Below, in pieces: positions 10,144 to 19,643 of a DNA stretch of 64,000 bases. The notes under the pieces were generated by a model. It saw only the letters and a program-made list of their open reading frames with translations. It was not told the origin of the DNA and searched no databases. Source of the DNA: Pseudooceanicola sp. (GTDB taxonomy: Bacteria > Pseudomonadota > Alphaproteobacteria > Rhodobacterales > Rhodobacteraceae). The first letter of the stretch is position 1. Every line of letters begins with the position of its first letter. The position numbers and the translations under genes were made by a program. The DNA lies in the NCBI GenBank assembly GCA_002709085.1, contig PAPR01000053.1, positions 1 to 64,000 on the forward strand, read 5' to 3'.

Positions 10144-11216
10144 GCCGGGGCGCCTTGTGCAGTGCTGTCAGTGATGAAATGCCAGAATGTATCGTGCGGA
10201 CTGGTCAGGGCGGCCCGCCCCAGGTCCCTCGTCCAGTCCAGCTCGCTGCCGAATTCGTCCCGCCAGCTCCAGATCCGCTTGGTGAAATGGTGCAGGGCAT
10301 GTTCCTGGGTATAGCCGATCGCACCATGGACCTGATGGGCCAGCGCGCCGATGGTCTCTGCGGCTTCGCCGGTGCGGCTCTTGGCGGCGGCGACGGCCAG
10401 CGCGAAGGTCGGTGTGTCATAGCTGTCAGCTGCCATTTCAGCAGCAACGCGGGAGGCGGACGCTTCTCCGGCCATGGTCGCAAGGTATTGCTGAATCGCC
10501 TGGAACTTGCCGATCGGCCGTCCGAACTGGACCCGGTCGTTGGCATATTCAACGCTCATCGTGAGGATCGATTCCATGGCGCCCGCCATGGCGAGGCTGC
10601 GCGAAAGCGCGCCCAGCCCGCGCATCACGTCCGACGATTGGGAACCGCCGAACGACCGGGACAGCGGGGCGGCGTCGGCCTCGGTCAGGGCGAGATCGAC
10701 CTCGACATCGTCGCGCGGCATCCCCGCGAGATCCTGTCCGGGGGCGATGCTCAGGTCTTTCACGGGCAGCGAGAGAACATGATCGGTGCCGTCGATCGCG
10801 GCGATCGTCACAATACGGTCGGCCCATCGCGCAAAGGGCACGATAGGAAGGTGTCCCTTCGCGTGCAGGGCCTTGCCACTGCGCGTCAATTCAAGGCTGC
10901 CGCCCTCGGCGATGGTCAGCCTGCCACCCGGCAGGGTCAGGCCCGCGCGAGCCAGCACAGCATTCGCGACCAACGTTTCAGCCAGCGGAAGGGGAAGGCC
11001 GTGCGCCCCTGCAATCCGGATCAGCCCAAGGGCCTCGGAGGCCGGCACGCCAAAGCCGCCATCGGCCTCGGGTACCAAGGACATATGCAGCCCCGCCTCT
11101 TCGATCTGGGTCCAGAGCGCCTCGGGGCATTGTCCGCCCGCAGCGGCCTCGCGAAGCCCGTGGTTGACATGGTCGCGGAAAAGCCGCTCGGCCATGTCGA
11201 AAATCATCGACTCCAT
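10140..11216 (-). CDS. acyl-CoA dehydrogenase, putative partner subunit
   Basis: ACAD C-terminal helices (YANDRVQFGRPIGKFQAIQQYLATM; HQVHGAIGYTQEHALHHFTKR); overlaps the neighbouring ACAD start by 4 bp. Confidence 0.88.
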   Translation of the reverse strand: MESMIFDMAERLFRDHVNHGLREAAAGGQCPEALWTQIEEAGLHMSLVPEADGGFGVPASEALGLIRIAGAHGLPLPLAETLVANAVLARAGLTLPGGRLTIAEGGSLELTRSGKALHAKGHLPIVPFARWADRIVTIAAIDGTDHVLSLPVKDLSIAPGQDLAGMPRDDVEVDLALTEADAAPLSRSFGGSQSSDVMRGLGALSRSLAMAGAMESILTMSVEYANDRVQFGRPIGKFQAIQQYLATMAGEASASRVAAEMAADSYDTPTFALAVAAAKSRTGEAAETIGALAHQVHGAIGYTQEHALHHFTKRIWSWRDEFGSELDWTRDLGRAALTSPHDTFWHFITDSTAQGAPA

Positions 11217-12598
11217 CAGTTGATCCTTTCAGGCGATGCTTGGGGGGCGGTGGACGCAGTTTTTCCGGACGGCAGCGCCGGCAAATGCAGACGACTCCGC
11301 AGGTCCCGACGGAAGGCGTCGGCGGTCGGCGGCACGCCTCCCTCCCTGCGGTACTTTCCAAGGCAATCAGCGATCTTGTCCCCGATTTCCGCGGGTGTCG
11401 CCGGGTCCGAAGGTGAGCCTGGGTGCGCCGCGACCGAGGTTTCGTTCAGGGTCTCGTTCCCTTTGCGCAGGACGACATGGACCGCGCCGTGTTCCACGCC
11501 GACGTTGTCTGTTCCTGTCTCCGGTTCGGTTTCGATGGTCACCATATCCATCAGGCGGCGGACCTCCGGGCGATGGGGGCTGTCCCCCTCAAAATCGGCC
11601 AGGCCAACCTGACCCTGATGCAGGGCGGCAGACAGGGTGTAAGCGGCGCAGAACTTGGCTTCCATGCCGTCCTTGGGATCCGTGACATGCAGCGGCAGCA
11701 TCACCCCCTCGGGTACGGTCATCTGGATCACAGAGCCGTCGGGCACGGATTTGCCCTTGCGAGCGGTGTGAAGATGACGCCCCGCGGAGATCATTCTGTG
11801 TGTGAGATAACAGCAGGGGTAAAGCTTGCGGGACACGCTGCCCATGTCGATCCGTGGCTCGATGTCCGCAGGATTGGCCGCAAGCCCGTCGGTCCCCGCA
11901 TAAAGATCAAAGAAACCGCGGGGCGCGAAAATATCGGGAGCCCCGGTGATACCGACCTCGGCCATGCGTGCGGCGCGCAACCCGACGAGGGCCGCGTTGC
12001 CGGCCTGGATCGGCTTGGCCATCGCGCCGAAATTGATCTGCAATCCACCGGCCAGCGACGCGGAAAGCGAAAGGGCGTTGCCTATGGCCTCCTCGTCCAA
12101 TTCGAGCAGATGGGAAACCGCCGCTGCCGCTGCCAGCACCCCGATTGTGGATGTGGCATGCCAGCCCTTGTTATAGTGACCAAAGCCCAAGACCTCGCCC
12201 AGGGCGACGTTGACGGCCATGCCGACCGCAAGCGCGGGGGCGACGCGATTGGCCGTCTCCGGCCGCGCATCCGCCATGGCCAGCAGCGCGGGCCCGATCA
12301 CCACACTGGGATGGGTGACGCTGGTTGTGTGCACATCGTCAAAGTCGAGGACATGCCCGGCGACTGCGTTCAGAAACGCTGTTTGTTCGACGTCGCCATG
12401 TTCCGCAGCCTTCAGCGGCTCGGTCTGTCCGCCGCCGTTCAACGCGACAAGGCGCTGAACTACCGGCTCATGCCATCCGCCGTAAATAGCCGCCACCGTA
12501 TCTTCCATGCAGAGCGCGGCCTGCTCGGCATCAATTTCGCCCAGCCGTTGCGGCGTGGCGACGAACCGCGTCAGGCGGGAAGTGAATTCACTGGTCAT
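11216..12598 (-). CDS. MmgE/PrpD family protein
   Basis: HVLDFDDVHTTSVTHPSVVIGPALLAMAD, NKGWHATSTIGVLAAAAA, FGAMAKPIQAGNAALVGLRAARMA; start reset to MTSEFTSRL. Confidence 0.92.
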   Translation of the reverse strand: MTSEFTSRLTRFVATPQRLGEIDAEQAALCMEDTVAAIYGGWHEPVVQRLVALNGGGQTEPLKAAEHGDVEQTAFLNAVAGHVLDFDDVHTTSVTHPSVVIGPALLAMADARPETANRVAPALAVGMAVNVALGEVLGFGHYNKGWHATSTIGVLAAAAAVSHLLELDEEAIGNALSLSASLAGGLQINFGAMAKPIQAGNAALVGLRAARMAEVGITGAPDIFAPRGFFDLYAGTDGLAANPADIEPRIDMGSVSRKLYPCCYLTHRMISAGRHLHTARKGKSVPDGSVIQMTVPEGVMLPLHVTDPKDGMEAKFCAAYTLSAALHQGQVGLADFEGDSPHRPEVRRLMDMVTIETEPETGTDNVGVEHGAVHVVLRKGNETLNETSVAAHPGSPSDPATPAEIGDKIADCLGKYRREGGVPPTADAFRRDLRSRLHLPALPSGKTASTAPQASPERIN

Positions 12599-12671
12599 GT
12601 TATGGTCCTCGCTGTTCGCGCACACTGCATCATCTTGGGTGCTGCTATCAATTCGTAACACCACCCTTTTG

Positions 12672-12681
12672 CACATATGTG
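12672..12681. promoter_or_regulatory. CACATATGTG palindrome in TTTTGCACATATGTGTTGG; candidate operator of the MmgE/PrpD-ACAD operon
   Basis: Perfect 10-bp palindrome upstream of 12598; related sites at about 7283-7306 and 14666-14676. Confidence 0.5.
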
Positions 12682-13202
12682 TTGGAGTGGAATAATCGCG
12701 TTGTGGTCCTTGCGGCGGTGAGGCAATCTGCAAAACAGCGCCTGAACCGCTATCGTGCCGGGTCGGGTGTCAGCTATGCCCAAAGGTTGCTGAACGCCCG
12801 AAAGTTGCTGAAAGAAGGTCGAACGTGACTGTAAGTGTCGGCGTGAAAAGTCGAAAAGACAAGGGTTGGCAAGCCAGCGGTCGAGAAGCCAAGAGCAGGC
12901 ACATCAATAGACCTATTCCGTCGTCGTTTCGCAAATACCCGTCAGCACAGATTCCAGATCGCGGATTTCTTTTGCACGACGACCCGCAAAATCTGCGGAT
13001 GAGTTCGGCTAGCGGCGAGTCACGGCTGTTTTGCGCGGTGGATTTCGACGCGTTGACACTGTCTGTGGGCCAAGTGACGGCGGAGCAGGCCGGAGCGATC
13101 GGTCGCCGCTTTGCGAGCCCCCGTCGAGCGAGGCCATATCGATTTTTCCACCGCAGATCGTCGCGCCGCAAACAGGCCGGATGCATGGGGAATGTGGCCT
13201 AG

Positions 13203-14630
13203 ATGTCGTCGGATGACCCTCTGAACCCCTCCGGCTGGCGGAACGTGATCGCCGCCGCCTGCCTGGTGATTTGCCTCGGGGGCGCGATTGTGCAGGGCGC
13301 CATAGGGGCCGATGCCGGTGCTGTCGTGGCGGTGCTGTTCTTTGGCATCTATCTAGCACTCTCATTTCGCTTCATTGCCCGCGTGGGGTGGGTCCTGCTT
13401 GGCTTTTCCTTCGTGGTGGCGCTTCTGGCGCTGGTGAACGGCGTCGGGGGCGACATTTACGTCGAAGCCGCGGGGCGCGTCGTCTTTCTGTCCGCCCTGC
13501 TGACGGCGGTCGCCTTCCTGCGCATTGCGGCCACCAGCGACCGGGTTGTCGAAGTGGCCGGAGAATTCCTCACGCAGCAGCCTCCTACGCGCCGCTATGC
13601 CTCACTGGGCGTCGGCGGGCATTTGTTCGGCGTGCTGCTGAACCTGGGCGGGCTCGGTGTGATGCTGGAGGTCATCATGAAAGGCCTGAGGGCGCATCGT
13701 CACGAGATGGACGACTTTGTCTATGCCGCACGCAAGCGGCGCATGGTCAGCGCCTGCATGCGCGGGTTCTCCACGGTCGCCTTCTGGACGCCGTTCGGCG
13801 TCGCGCTGAACCTGTTGATCCTCACGATACCGGGGCTGGAATGGTGGCACCTGGCCCCCTACGGGTTGTCGCTGGCCGGGTTCCTCTTTCTGCTCGGCTG
13901 GCTGTTTGACACGGTAAAGTGGCGCCGCCCGCCGTCGGCGCGTGGCCGGGCGGCTGATCTGACCGGCGATCTGCCGGGGTGGAGCCGTTGGGCCGTTCTG
14001 ATCGTCGCGGGCCATATCTTTCTTCTCGGCGCATCGGTGATGACGCTGGACAAGGCGACCCCGTTTAGTTTCCAGACTGTACTGATCTTCATCGTTCCCA
14101 TTTATGCGACGCTCTGGGCCGTGCTGCGCGGCGGGATCGGTGGCGTGGCTTCGATGTCGCGTCGGTTTATCGCTCAATCGCCCGGCTACGCGACCGAGAT
14201 GAGCGTCATCGCCTCCGCAGGCTTTGTCGGTCTTGTCGCTCTGGAGGTTGTCCCGGTCGAATGGATCGCTGACCACCTCGGCTGGATCGCCGCGCGGCCG
14301 GTCCTGACCGTTCTCATGCTGGTGGTCACCGTCTTCCTGACGGGATTGGCGGGGGTCCACCCGATGATCTCTGTGGTGCTGCTGGCAGACGTGGTCAGCC
14401 GTGTCGGGGTGGAGGGCCTGTCGCCCCTGGCGCTGGGTCTCGCTTTGGCAGGCGGGTGGAGCGGTATCATCTGCATAGGCCCCGCGATCACCGCGGTCGT
14501 CTATGCCTCGGCCATCGTGAAGGAATCGCCAGTGACGATAGGATTTCACTGGAATGGTGCCTACGGCCTTGCGAGCATTTTTGTTGTCGCCCTGGTTGTC
14601 GGCGGCGGCGTGGCCCTTGGACTGCTCTAA
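13203..14630 (+). CDS. polytopic membrane protein, putative transporter/permease of unassigned family
   Basis: About a dozen hydrophobic segments; LAGVHPMISVVLLADVVSRVG and GGWSGIICIGPAITAVVYASAIV. Confidence 0.75.
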   Translation: MSSDDPLNPSGWRNVIAAACLVICLGGAIVQGAIGADAGAVVAVLFFGIYLALSFRFIARVGWVLLGFSFVVALLALVNGVGGDIYVEAAGRVVFLSALLTAVAFLRIAATSDRVVEVAGEFLTQQPPTRRYASLGVGGHLFGVLLNLGGLGVMLEVIMKGLRAHRHEMDDFVYAARKRRMVSACMRGFSTVAFWTPFGVALNLLILTIPGLEWWHLAPYGLSLAGFLFLLGWLFDTVKWRRPPSARGRAADLTGDLPGWSRWAVLIVAGHIFLLGASVMTLDKATPFSFQTVLIFIVPIYATLWAVLRGGIGGVASMSRRFIAQSPGYATEMSVIASAGFVGLVALEVVPVEWIADHLGWIAARPVLTVLMLVVTVFLTGLAGVHPMISVVLLADVVSRVGVEGLSPLALGLALAGGWSGIICIGPAITAVVYASAIVKESPVTIGFHWNGAYGLASIFVVALVVGGGVALGLL

Positions 14631-14662
14631 GACCCGCTGAGTGACACAAAATAACGGCACCA

Positions 14663-14681
14663 TTCGCACATATATGCTCGA
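14663..14681. promoter_or_regulatory. TTCGCACATATATGCTCGA; candidate operator upstream of the CoA-transferase-fold pair
   Basis: Same GCACATAT core as the sites at 7.3 and 12.67 kb. Confidence 0.5.
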
Positions 14682-14774
14682 TTATGCTTGTTAAACTCTG
14701 AAGGGGGAAATTCTTGGGAATTGCGGTAGCCTCCACGCGCTCAGACATCCCGAGAGGTCTGGGCGACAAGGAAA

Positions 14775-15737
14775 GTGTCGGACCGACAAATGATGACGAT
14801 AGACCATAAAATGAATCCCACACGCCAAAGCAAGGTCATGGGCCTGGACGACGCGGCCATCCTTGCCAGGGATGCCCTGCGCGAGCGGCCTGACCTGTGC
14901 CTGGGCGGGCTGTTCAAACAGGGACGCCCGGTCGCATTGGTCCGCGCGTTGCTGGCCGCGGGCGCGCAAGGGCTGCACCTCTATTCTTCGCCTGGCGCTG
15001 GGTATGATGTCGACCTGATGATCGCGGCCGGTGCCGTCGAAGAGATGTTCCTCCCCGGTGTGACGCTGGAAAACCGACTCTGCCCCAATTTCCGCAGCGC
15101 GGTCGAAGGAGGGCAGGTGACTGCCCATGCCTTGGACGCCCTGACGGTGGTGGGCGGGCTGATGGCATCGGCCAACGGCGTGCCGTTCCAGCCGATCGAC
15201 GCGCTGCGCGGCTCGGACGTCCTGAAGCACAATCCCCTTATCCGCGAGATCGACTGTCCCTTCACCGGGCGACGCATTCATGCTGTCGGACCTATCCGGC
15301 CGCGCGTCACATTCCTGCATGCGCAAGAGGCTGATCGCTGGGGCAACCTGCGTCACCTCAGCACCATGGTCTATGCCGATCAACTGATGGCGCGCGCCTC
15401 GGACATGGTCATTGCAAGCGTGGACCGGATCGTGCCGGACGAGGTGATCCTGGACGATCCAACGCGTGTCACGGTCCCGTCCCACTATGTCAAAGCGGTC
15501 GTGGAGGTGCCATTTGGCGCGCATCCGACGGCGAGCTATCCGAACTATGCGATGGATGAGGAGCATATCGATGCCTACGCCGATTTGGGCGATGCGGCAC
15601 GCGTCGGCGACCGCGCTGGATTGGAGGCCTATATCGCACGCCATGTGACCGAGCCGAAAAGCCAGGACGATTACATCAAGGCGGTTGGGGGTCCCGAATA
15701 CCTCGCCCGTCTGGAAGCGGAGGCTCGGGACAGATGA
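14775..15737 (+). CDS. CoA-transferase-fold subunit A (GctA/IpdA-like)
   Basis: LCLGGLFKQGRPVALVRALLAAGAQGLHLYSSPGAGYDVDLMIAAGAVEEMF...; start may be one of the internal Mets. Confidence 0.85.
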   Translation: MSDRQMMTIDHKMNPTRQSKVMGLDDAAILARDALRERPDLCLGGLFKQGRPVALVRALLAAGAQGLHLYSSPGAGYDVDLMIAAGAVEEMFLPGVTLENRLCPNFRSAVEGGQVTAHALDALTVVGGLMASANGVPFQPIDALRGSDVLKHNPLIREIDCPFTGRRIHAVGPIRPRVTFLHAQEADRWGNLRHLSTMVYADQLMARASDMVIASVDRIVPDEVILDDPTRVTVPSHYVKAVVEVPFGAHPTASYPNYAMDEEHIDAYADLGDAARVGDRAGLEAYIARHVTEPKSQDDYIKAVGGPEYLARLEAEARDR

Positions 15738-16501
15738 GCGTGGCGGTTTCACCCCTTGAACAGATGGTCGTCGTCTTGGCACGCGACCTCGCCGACGCCG
15801 AATTGGGCGCGGCCGGAGCAGCGGCCCTGGTCCCGATGGCGGCGATCGCATTGGCGCGCGAAATGCACGCGCCCAATCTGACCGTCGGCGGGGAGATGTT
15901 CTTTAACCCGCAGCCGGGTCGCCTTTACCCGTCGATGCTGGATGACCGCGCCCTTGGTCACTGCGAAGCAGCCGAGACCTTTATCGAGCTGTTCGGCCAC
16001 AGCCATCATGGCCTCGACTTCTTTTTTCACAGCGGGTTGCAGCATGACGCCTATGGCAACATCAACCTGCATCATGTCGGCGGAACGCTGCACGCCCCCA
16101 AGATGCGGGGGCCGGGGGCTGCCAACCTCTCCTATTCGCACACCTCGACACGGTTCTACATCTGCCCCACGGTTCATAACGCGCGCAATTTCGTGGAAAA
16201 GGTCGACTTCCTCACGATCCCCGGACACCTTTCGGGTCCGGAATCGAAACGCGAGGCCGGTTTGACCAATGAGGGGCCGCGTTTCGTGGTGACACCGCGT
16301 GCGGTTATGGATTTTGACGAGAAGACCCTGCGGATGCGGCTGAAGTCGGTACACGCCGGGAATACGCCCGAAGAGGTTCAGCGCCAGACCGGATTCGACC
16401 TGGCGATCACGGGTGAGGTGCCACAGACGCCCCCACCTACTGACGAAGAGCTAGCTGTCCTAAGACAGCGGATTGACACAACGGGCGCTCTGCGCGTCTG
16501 A
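15734..16501 (+). CDS. CoA-transferase-fold subunit B (GctB/IpdB-like)
   Basis: HDAYGNINLHHVGGTL..., NARNFVEKVDFLTIPGH, HAGNTPEEVQRQTGFDLA...PPTDEELAVLRQRID; 4-bp overlap with subunit A. Confidence 0.85.
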   Translation: MSVAVSPLEQMVVVLARDLADAELGAAGAAALVPMAAIALAREMHAPNLTVGGEMFFNPQPGRLYPSMLDDRALGHCEAAETFIELFGHSHHGLDFFFHSGLQHDAYGNINLHHVGGTLHAPKMRGPGAANLSYSHTSTRFYICPTVHNARNFVEKVDFLTIPGHLSGPESKREAGLTNEGPRFVVTPRAVMDFDEKTLRMRLKSVHAGNTPEEVQRQTGFDLAITGEVPQTPPPTDEELAVLRQRIDTTGALRV

Positions 16502-16548
16502 TCGGGTCGAACGCTCACTAAAGTTCAAAAATAACTGGGAGGAAAAGA

Positions 16549-17520
16549 ATGTTCAGATTCAAGTTGACCGAACACCGGGCGGCTATTGGCACAGTCGCGG
16601 CTCTGACTGCGATGCTGGCCGGGGGGGCGGTTGCCGCCAAGGACCTTACCATGGGCACGACGAGCCCGACGTCCAGCCACTTCACGATTTCGGTCGCGAT
16701 GAGCAAGGCGCTTGAGAGCGGCATGGAGGATGTCACCGTCAACGTGATCGAGACCGGCGCCAGCGTGGACAATGTCCTGCGCCTCGCACGGGATGAAATC
16801 GACATGGGGCTGGCGACGACCGATATCCTGATCTCTGCCCGGAACGGGACCGGCAAGTTCGAAGGCAATGCCATTTCGGACACGGTTGCGCTTTATCCCT
16901 ACAGCTCTTCGGTTCTGCTGATCGCCGTAACGGAAGATTCCGGCGTGACATCGCTCGCCGAACTGGATGGCGAGAAGTTCAATCCCGGCATCCGGGGGTC
17001 CGCTGCCGAAACCCTGACGACCAACGTGCTGTCGATGTTCGATATCAACGCCGACCTCGTGCACGGTGCCGTCGGTGACGCGGTCGAAGGCATCAAGAAC
17101 CGCCAGATCGTCGGCTACAGCAAATACGGCGCTGCAAGCTCGGTCGATTCGACGCTGCAGGAACTGATGACCAGCACAAAGATGCGGTTACTCGGTTTCA
17201 CCGAAGAGCAGGAAAAGGCCGCCGCAGAATCCATGGAAGGCGTGGGCTTCACCACCATGCCCGCCGGTCTGATCCCGGATTCCGAGGAAATTCGGGTACC
17301 GAAACTCAATGTCTTTTTCCTGACCCGCACGGGCGTCATGGATGATCAGACCGCTTATGATGTAGCCCGCAGCATCGACGAGAACATGGACCTTCTGATC
17401 GAAGCATGGCCGCAGCTGAAGGATTACGACATTGCCGCCGATGCCGTCGCGACGATGGAGGCCGGTGTTGCCTATCACCCTGGCGCTGAACGCTACTGGA
17501 AAGAAGCCGTAAGCAACTGA
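16549..17520 (+). CDS. TAXI family TRAP transporter solute-binding subunit
   Basis: Signal peptide, TMGTTSPTSSHFTISVAMSKALE..., followed by fused permease. Confidence 0.87.
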   Translation: MFRFKLTEHRAAIGTVAALTAMLAGGAVAAKDLTMGTTSPTSSHFTISVAMSKALESGMEDVTVNVIETGASVDNVLRLARDEIDMGLATTDILISARNGTGKFEGNAISDTVALYPYSSSVLLIAVTEDSGVTSLAELDGEKFNPGIRGSAAETLTTNVLSMFDINADLVHGAVGDAVEGIKNRQIVGYSKYGAASSVDSTLQELMTSTKMRLLGFTEEQEKAAAESMEGVGFTTMPAGLIPDSEEIRVPKLNVFFLTRTGVMDDQTAYDVARSIDENMDLLIEAWPQLKDYDIAADAVATMEAGVAYHPGAERYWKEAVSN

Positions 17521-17600
17521 ACGACACCGCGGTCAGTCAGCAGGATGCTGTGACCGCACGGGCGGGGCGCTAGGCGCGCCCCGTCGCCACGGGAGGAATC

Positions 17601-19544
17601 ATGACACCGACATCGATCGTAGCGTCGCAATGGGAACGGCGCGGAGAGCAGGCGCTATACGCTCTGTTCGCAGCGTTTGTCGCCCTGCATTTTTATAACG
17701 CCCTCTTCGGACAGTTCGAGCCCTTGGTTCAACGCCCGATTTTCGTGGGATTCGGGCTGGGCGGGGCTTTTTTCCTCTATGCCGCGCGGACGTCCCGAAC
17801 CGGTCGCCGCAACGGGATTGAACGCACGATCGACATCACGCTCGGGCTGTTGGCCTTTGGCGTCTGTCTCTATGTGATCGTCAACCGAGATCGCTATTCC
17901 GACATCATGGTGCAATACGGTTGGCTCGACAAAACAGTCGGGCTGATGGCCGTTCTGTTGACGATGGAGGCCGCGCGACGGGTCATCGGCTGGTTCCTGC
18001 CCTTGCTGGCGCTGATCACGGTTCTCTATTTCTACTTCGGTTACGATTATATCGACGGGGGCTGGCGCCCGCCGCGGGTATCGGCCCGGACGGCGGTTGA
18101 GACATTCTACAGCTCGACCACCGGGATCTTTGGCTATCTCGCGGATGTGGGCGCGCGAGTCATCACGATCTATGTGCTTTTGGGGGCCTTGCTGCTGTCC
18201 ACTGGCGCGACGGACGTGTTCATGAAAATGGCAACATGGATCGCTGGGCGCACCTTCGGCGGTCCGGCAAAGGTCTGCGCTCTGTCCTCGGCGATGTTCG
18301 GGACGGTGACCGGGTCGGCGGTGGCCAACGTCATGGCCACAGGGTCCATAACCATTCCTACCATGAAGCGTCTGCGCTACCCGCCTGCCTTTGCCGGCGC
18401 GGTCGAGGCGGTCGCCTCATCCGCCGGTCAGTTGACTCCGCCGGTGATGGGGGCCGGGGCATTCATCATGGCGGAGTTCCTGAACATTCCCTATACCCAG
18501 ATCGCCGTGGCCGCGATTGGTCCGGCGTTTCTCTATTACCTTGCGATATGGCTGGGTGTGGACCTCTATGCACGTCGCACGGGTCTTCAGCCGACCCCCA
18601 GAAGCGAAATGCCTCAGCCGTCGGACTTCCTGGCGCCCGACAAGGCGATTCCGCTATTTCTTCCCATCGCGACAGTGATCTACTTCCTGTTTCAGGGGTA
18701 TACGCCCAGTTTCGCCGGGGCCGCGTCGATCATCGTTCTGATCCTCTCCTGTGCGGTCGTGCGCCCCTTTGCCCAGGCGGGTCGGGGACAAGGCCTGCGG
18801 GCTTGCTGGATCGGGCTGGCACGGGACGTCTATGAGGGCATGGTCGAAGCAGGCCGCGCATTGGTGATGATCGCCGCGCTGTTGGCCTGCGCCGCGATCG
18901 TGGTCAAGGTGCTGACGGCGACGGGGGCTGGGGTGAAAATCTCGAACCTGCTGTTCTCCGTCTCCGATCAGGGTCTGATCGTCGCCTTGCTGCTGGCTGC
19001 CGTTCTGTCGATCGTTCTGGGCATGGATGTTCCGACCACAGCATCTTACGTGCTGGCAGCGGCGGTCGCGGCGCCCAGTCTTGTGCGGCTTGGCCTGCCG
19101 GAACTGACAGCGCATCTGTTCGTCTTCTACTACGCGATACTGTCGGCGATCACACCACCGGTCTGTGCGAGTGTCTATGCGGCGGCCGCCCTTGCCGGAG
19201 CGAACTTCTGGAAGGTAGCGGGCCGTGCACTGGTGCTGGCCGGCGCGGTCTATGTCGTGCCTTTCCTGTTCGTCTTCCGGCCGGGTATCCTGGCACAGGG
19301 GGGAACAGGCCAGGTCATCCTCGATCTGGGCGTCGCGAGTGCTGCGGTCTTTGCCGTCAGCGTCGGGTTAAGCGGATACCTTCGAGGGACACTGCCCCTT
19401 GGCACGCGGGCGTTGTTCCTGGCGACCGCGGCCCTGCTGTTCTATGCCGCGCCGGCGGCGGATATCGTGGGCGGACTGGCGCTGGTCGGCCTGGTGGTAT
19501 GGCGGTACCTGCGAGGAGAGCGGAAAGTCCTCAGCGACGGATAA
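17601..19544 (+). CDS. TRAP transporter fused permease (TAXI-associated)
   Basis: FGGPAKVCALSSAMFGTVTGSAVANVMATGSITIPTMKRLRYPPAFAGAVEAVASSAGQLTPPVMGAGAFIMAEF. Confidence 0.93.
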   Translation: MTPTSIVASQWERRGEQALYALFAAFVALHFYNALFGQFEPLVQRPIFVGFGLGGAFFLYAARTSRTGRRNGIERTIDITLGLLAFGVCLYVIVNRDRYSDIMVQYGWLDKTVGLMAVLLTMEAARRVIGWFLPLLALITVLYFYFGYDYIDGGWRPPRVSARTAVETFYSSTTGIFGYLADVGARVITIYVLLGALLLSTGATDVFMKMATWIAGRTFGGPAKVCALSSAMFGTVTGSAVANVMATGSITIPTMKRLRYPPAFAGAVEAVASSAGQLTPPVMGAGAFIMAEFLNIPYTQIAVAAIGPAFLYYLAIWLGVDLYARRTGLQPTPRSEMPQPSDFLAPDKAIPLFLPIATVIYFLFQGYTPSFAGAASIIVLILSCAVVRPFAQAGRGQGLRACWIGLARDVYEGMVEAGRALVMIAALLACAAIVVKVLTATGAGVKISNLLFSVSDQGLIVALLLAAVLSIVLGMDVPTTASYVLAAAVAAPSLVRLGLPELTAHLFVFYYAILSAITPPVCASVYAAAALAGANFWKVAGRALVLAGAVYVVPFLFVFRPGILAQGGTGQVILDLGVASAAVFAVSVGLSGYLRGTLPLGTRALFLATAALLFYAAPAADIVGGLALVGLVVWRYLRGERKVLSDG

Positions 19545-19572
19545 CTTGCCAACGCCTCACCGCCGTAAAACG

Positions 19573-19611
19573 AAAAGGGCCGCCGCAGATCATCTGCGGC
19601 GGCCCCTTTTT
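19573..19611. terminator. bidirectional rho-independent terminator between convergent genes
   Basis: aaaagggccgccgcagat-c-atctgcggcggcccctttttt-type hairpin with A-tract 5' and T-tract 3'. Confidence 0.9.
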
Positions 19612-19643
19612 GTTGAGGTTCGAGACCCTCTGATGTCGTTGTC

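Noticed and set aside
10155-12658. Long plus-strand ORFs 10155-11612 (485 aa) and 11423-12658 (411 aa)
   Set aside because: Antisense shadow ORFs of the ACAD and MmgE/PrpD genes in high-GC DNA; low-complexity, Arg/Gly/His-rich translations with no family motifs.
12770-13202. ORFs 12770-13186 (-) and 12825-13202 (+) as genes
   Set aside because: Overlap each other, no family resemblance, cover a repeat-bearing intergenic tract; kept only as a low-interest finding.
13602-14669. Minus-strand 355-aa ORF
   Set aside because: Antisense to a membrane protein gene; composition (Gln/Arg/Asp/His-rich) is typical of antisense translation of hydrophobic codons.
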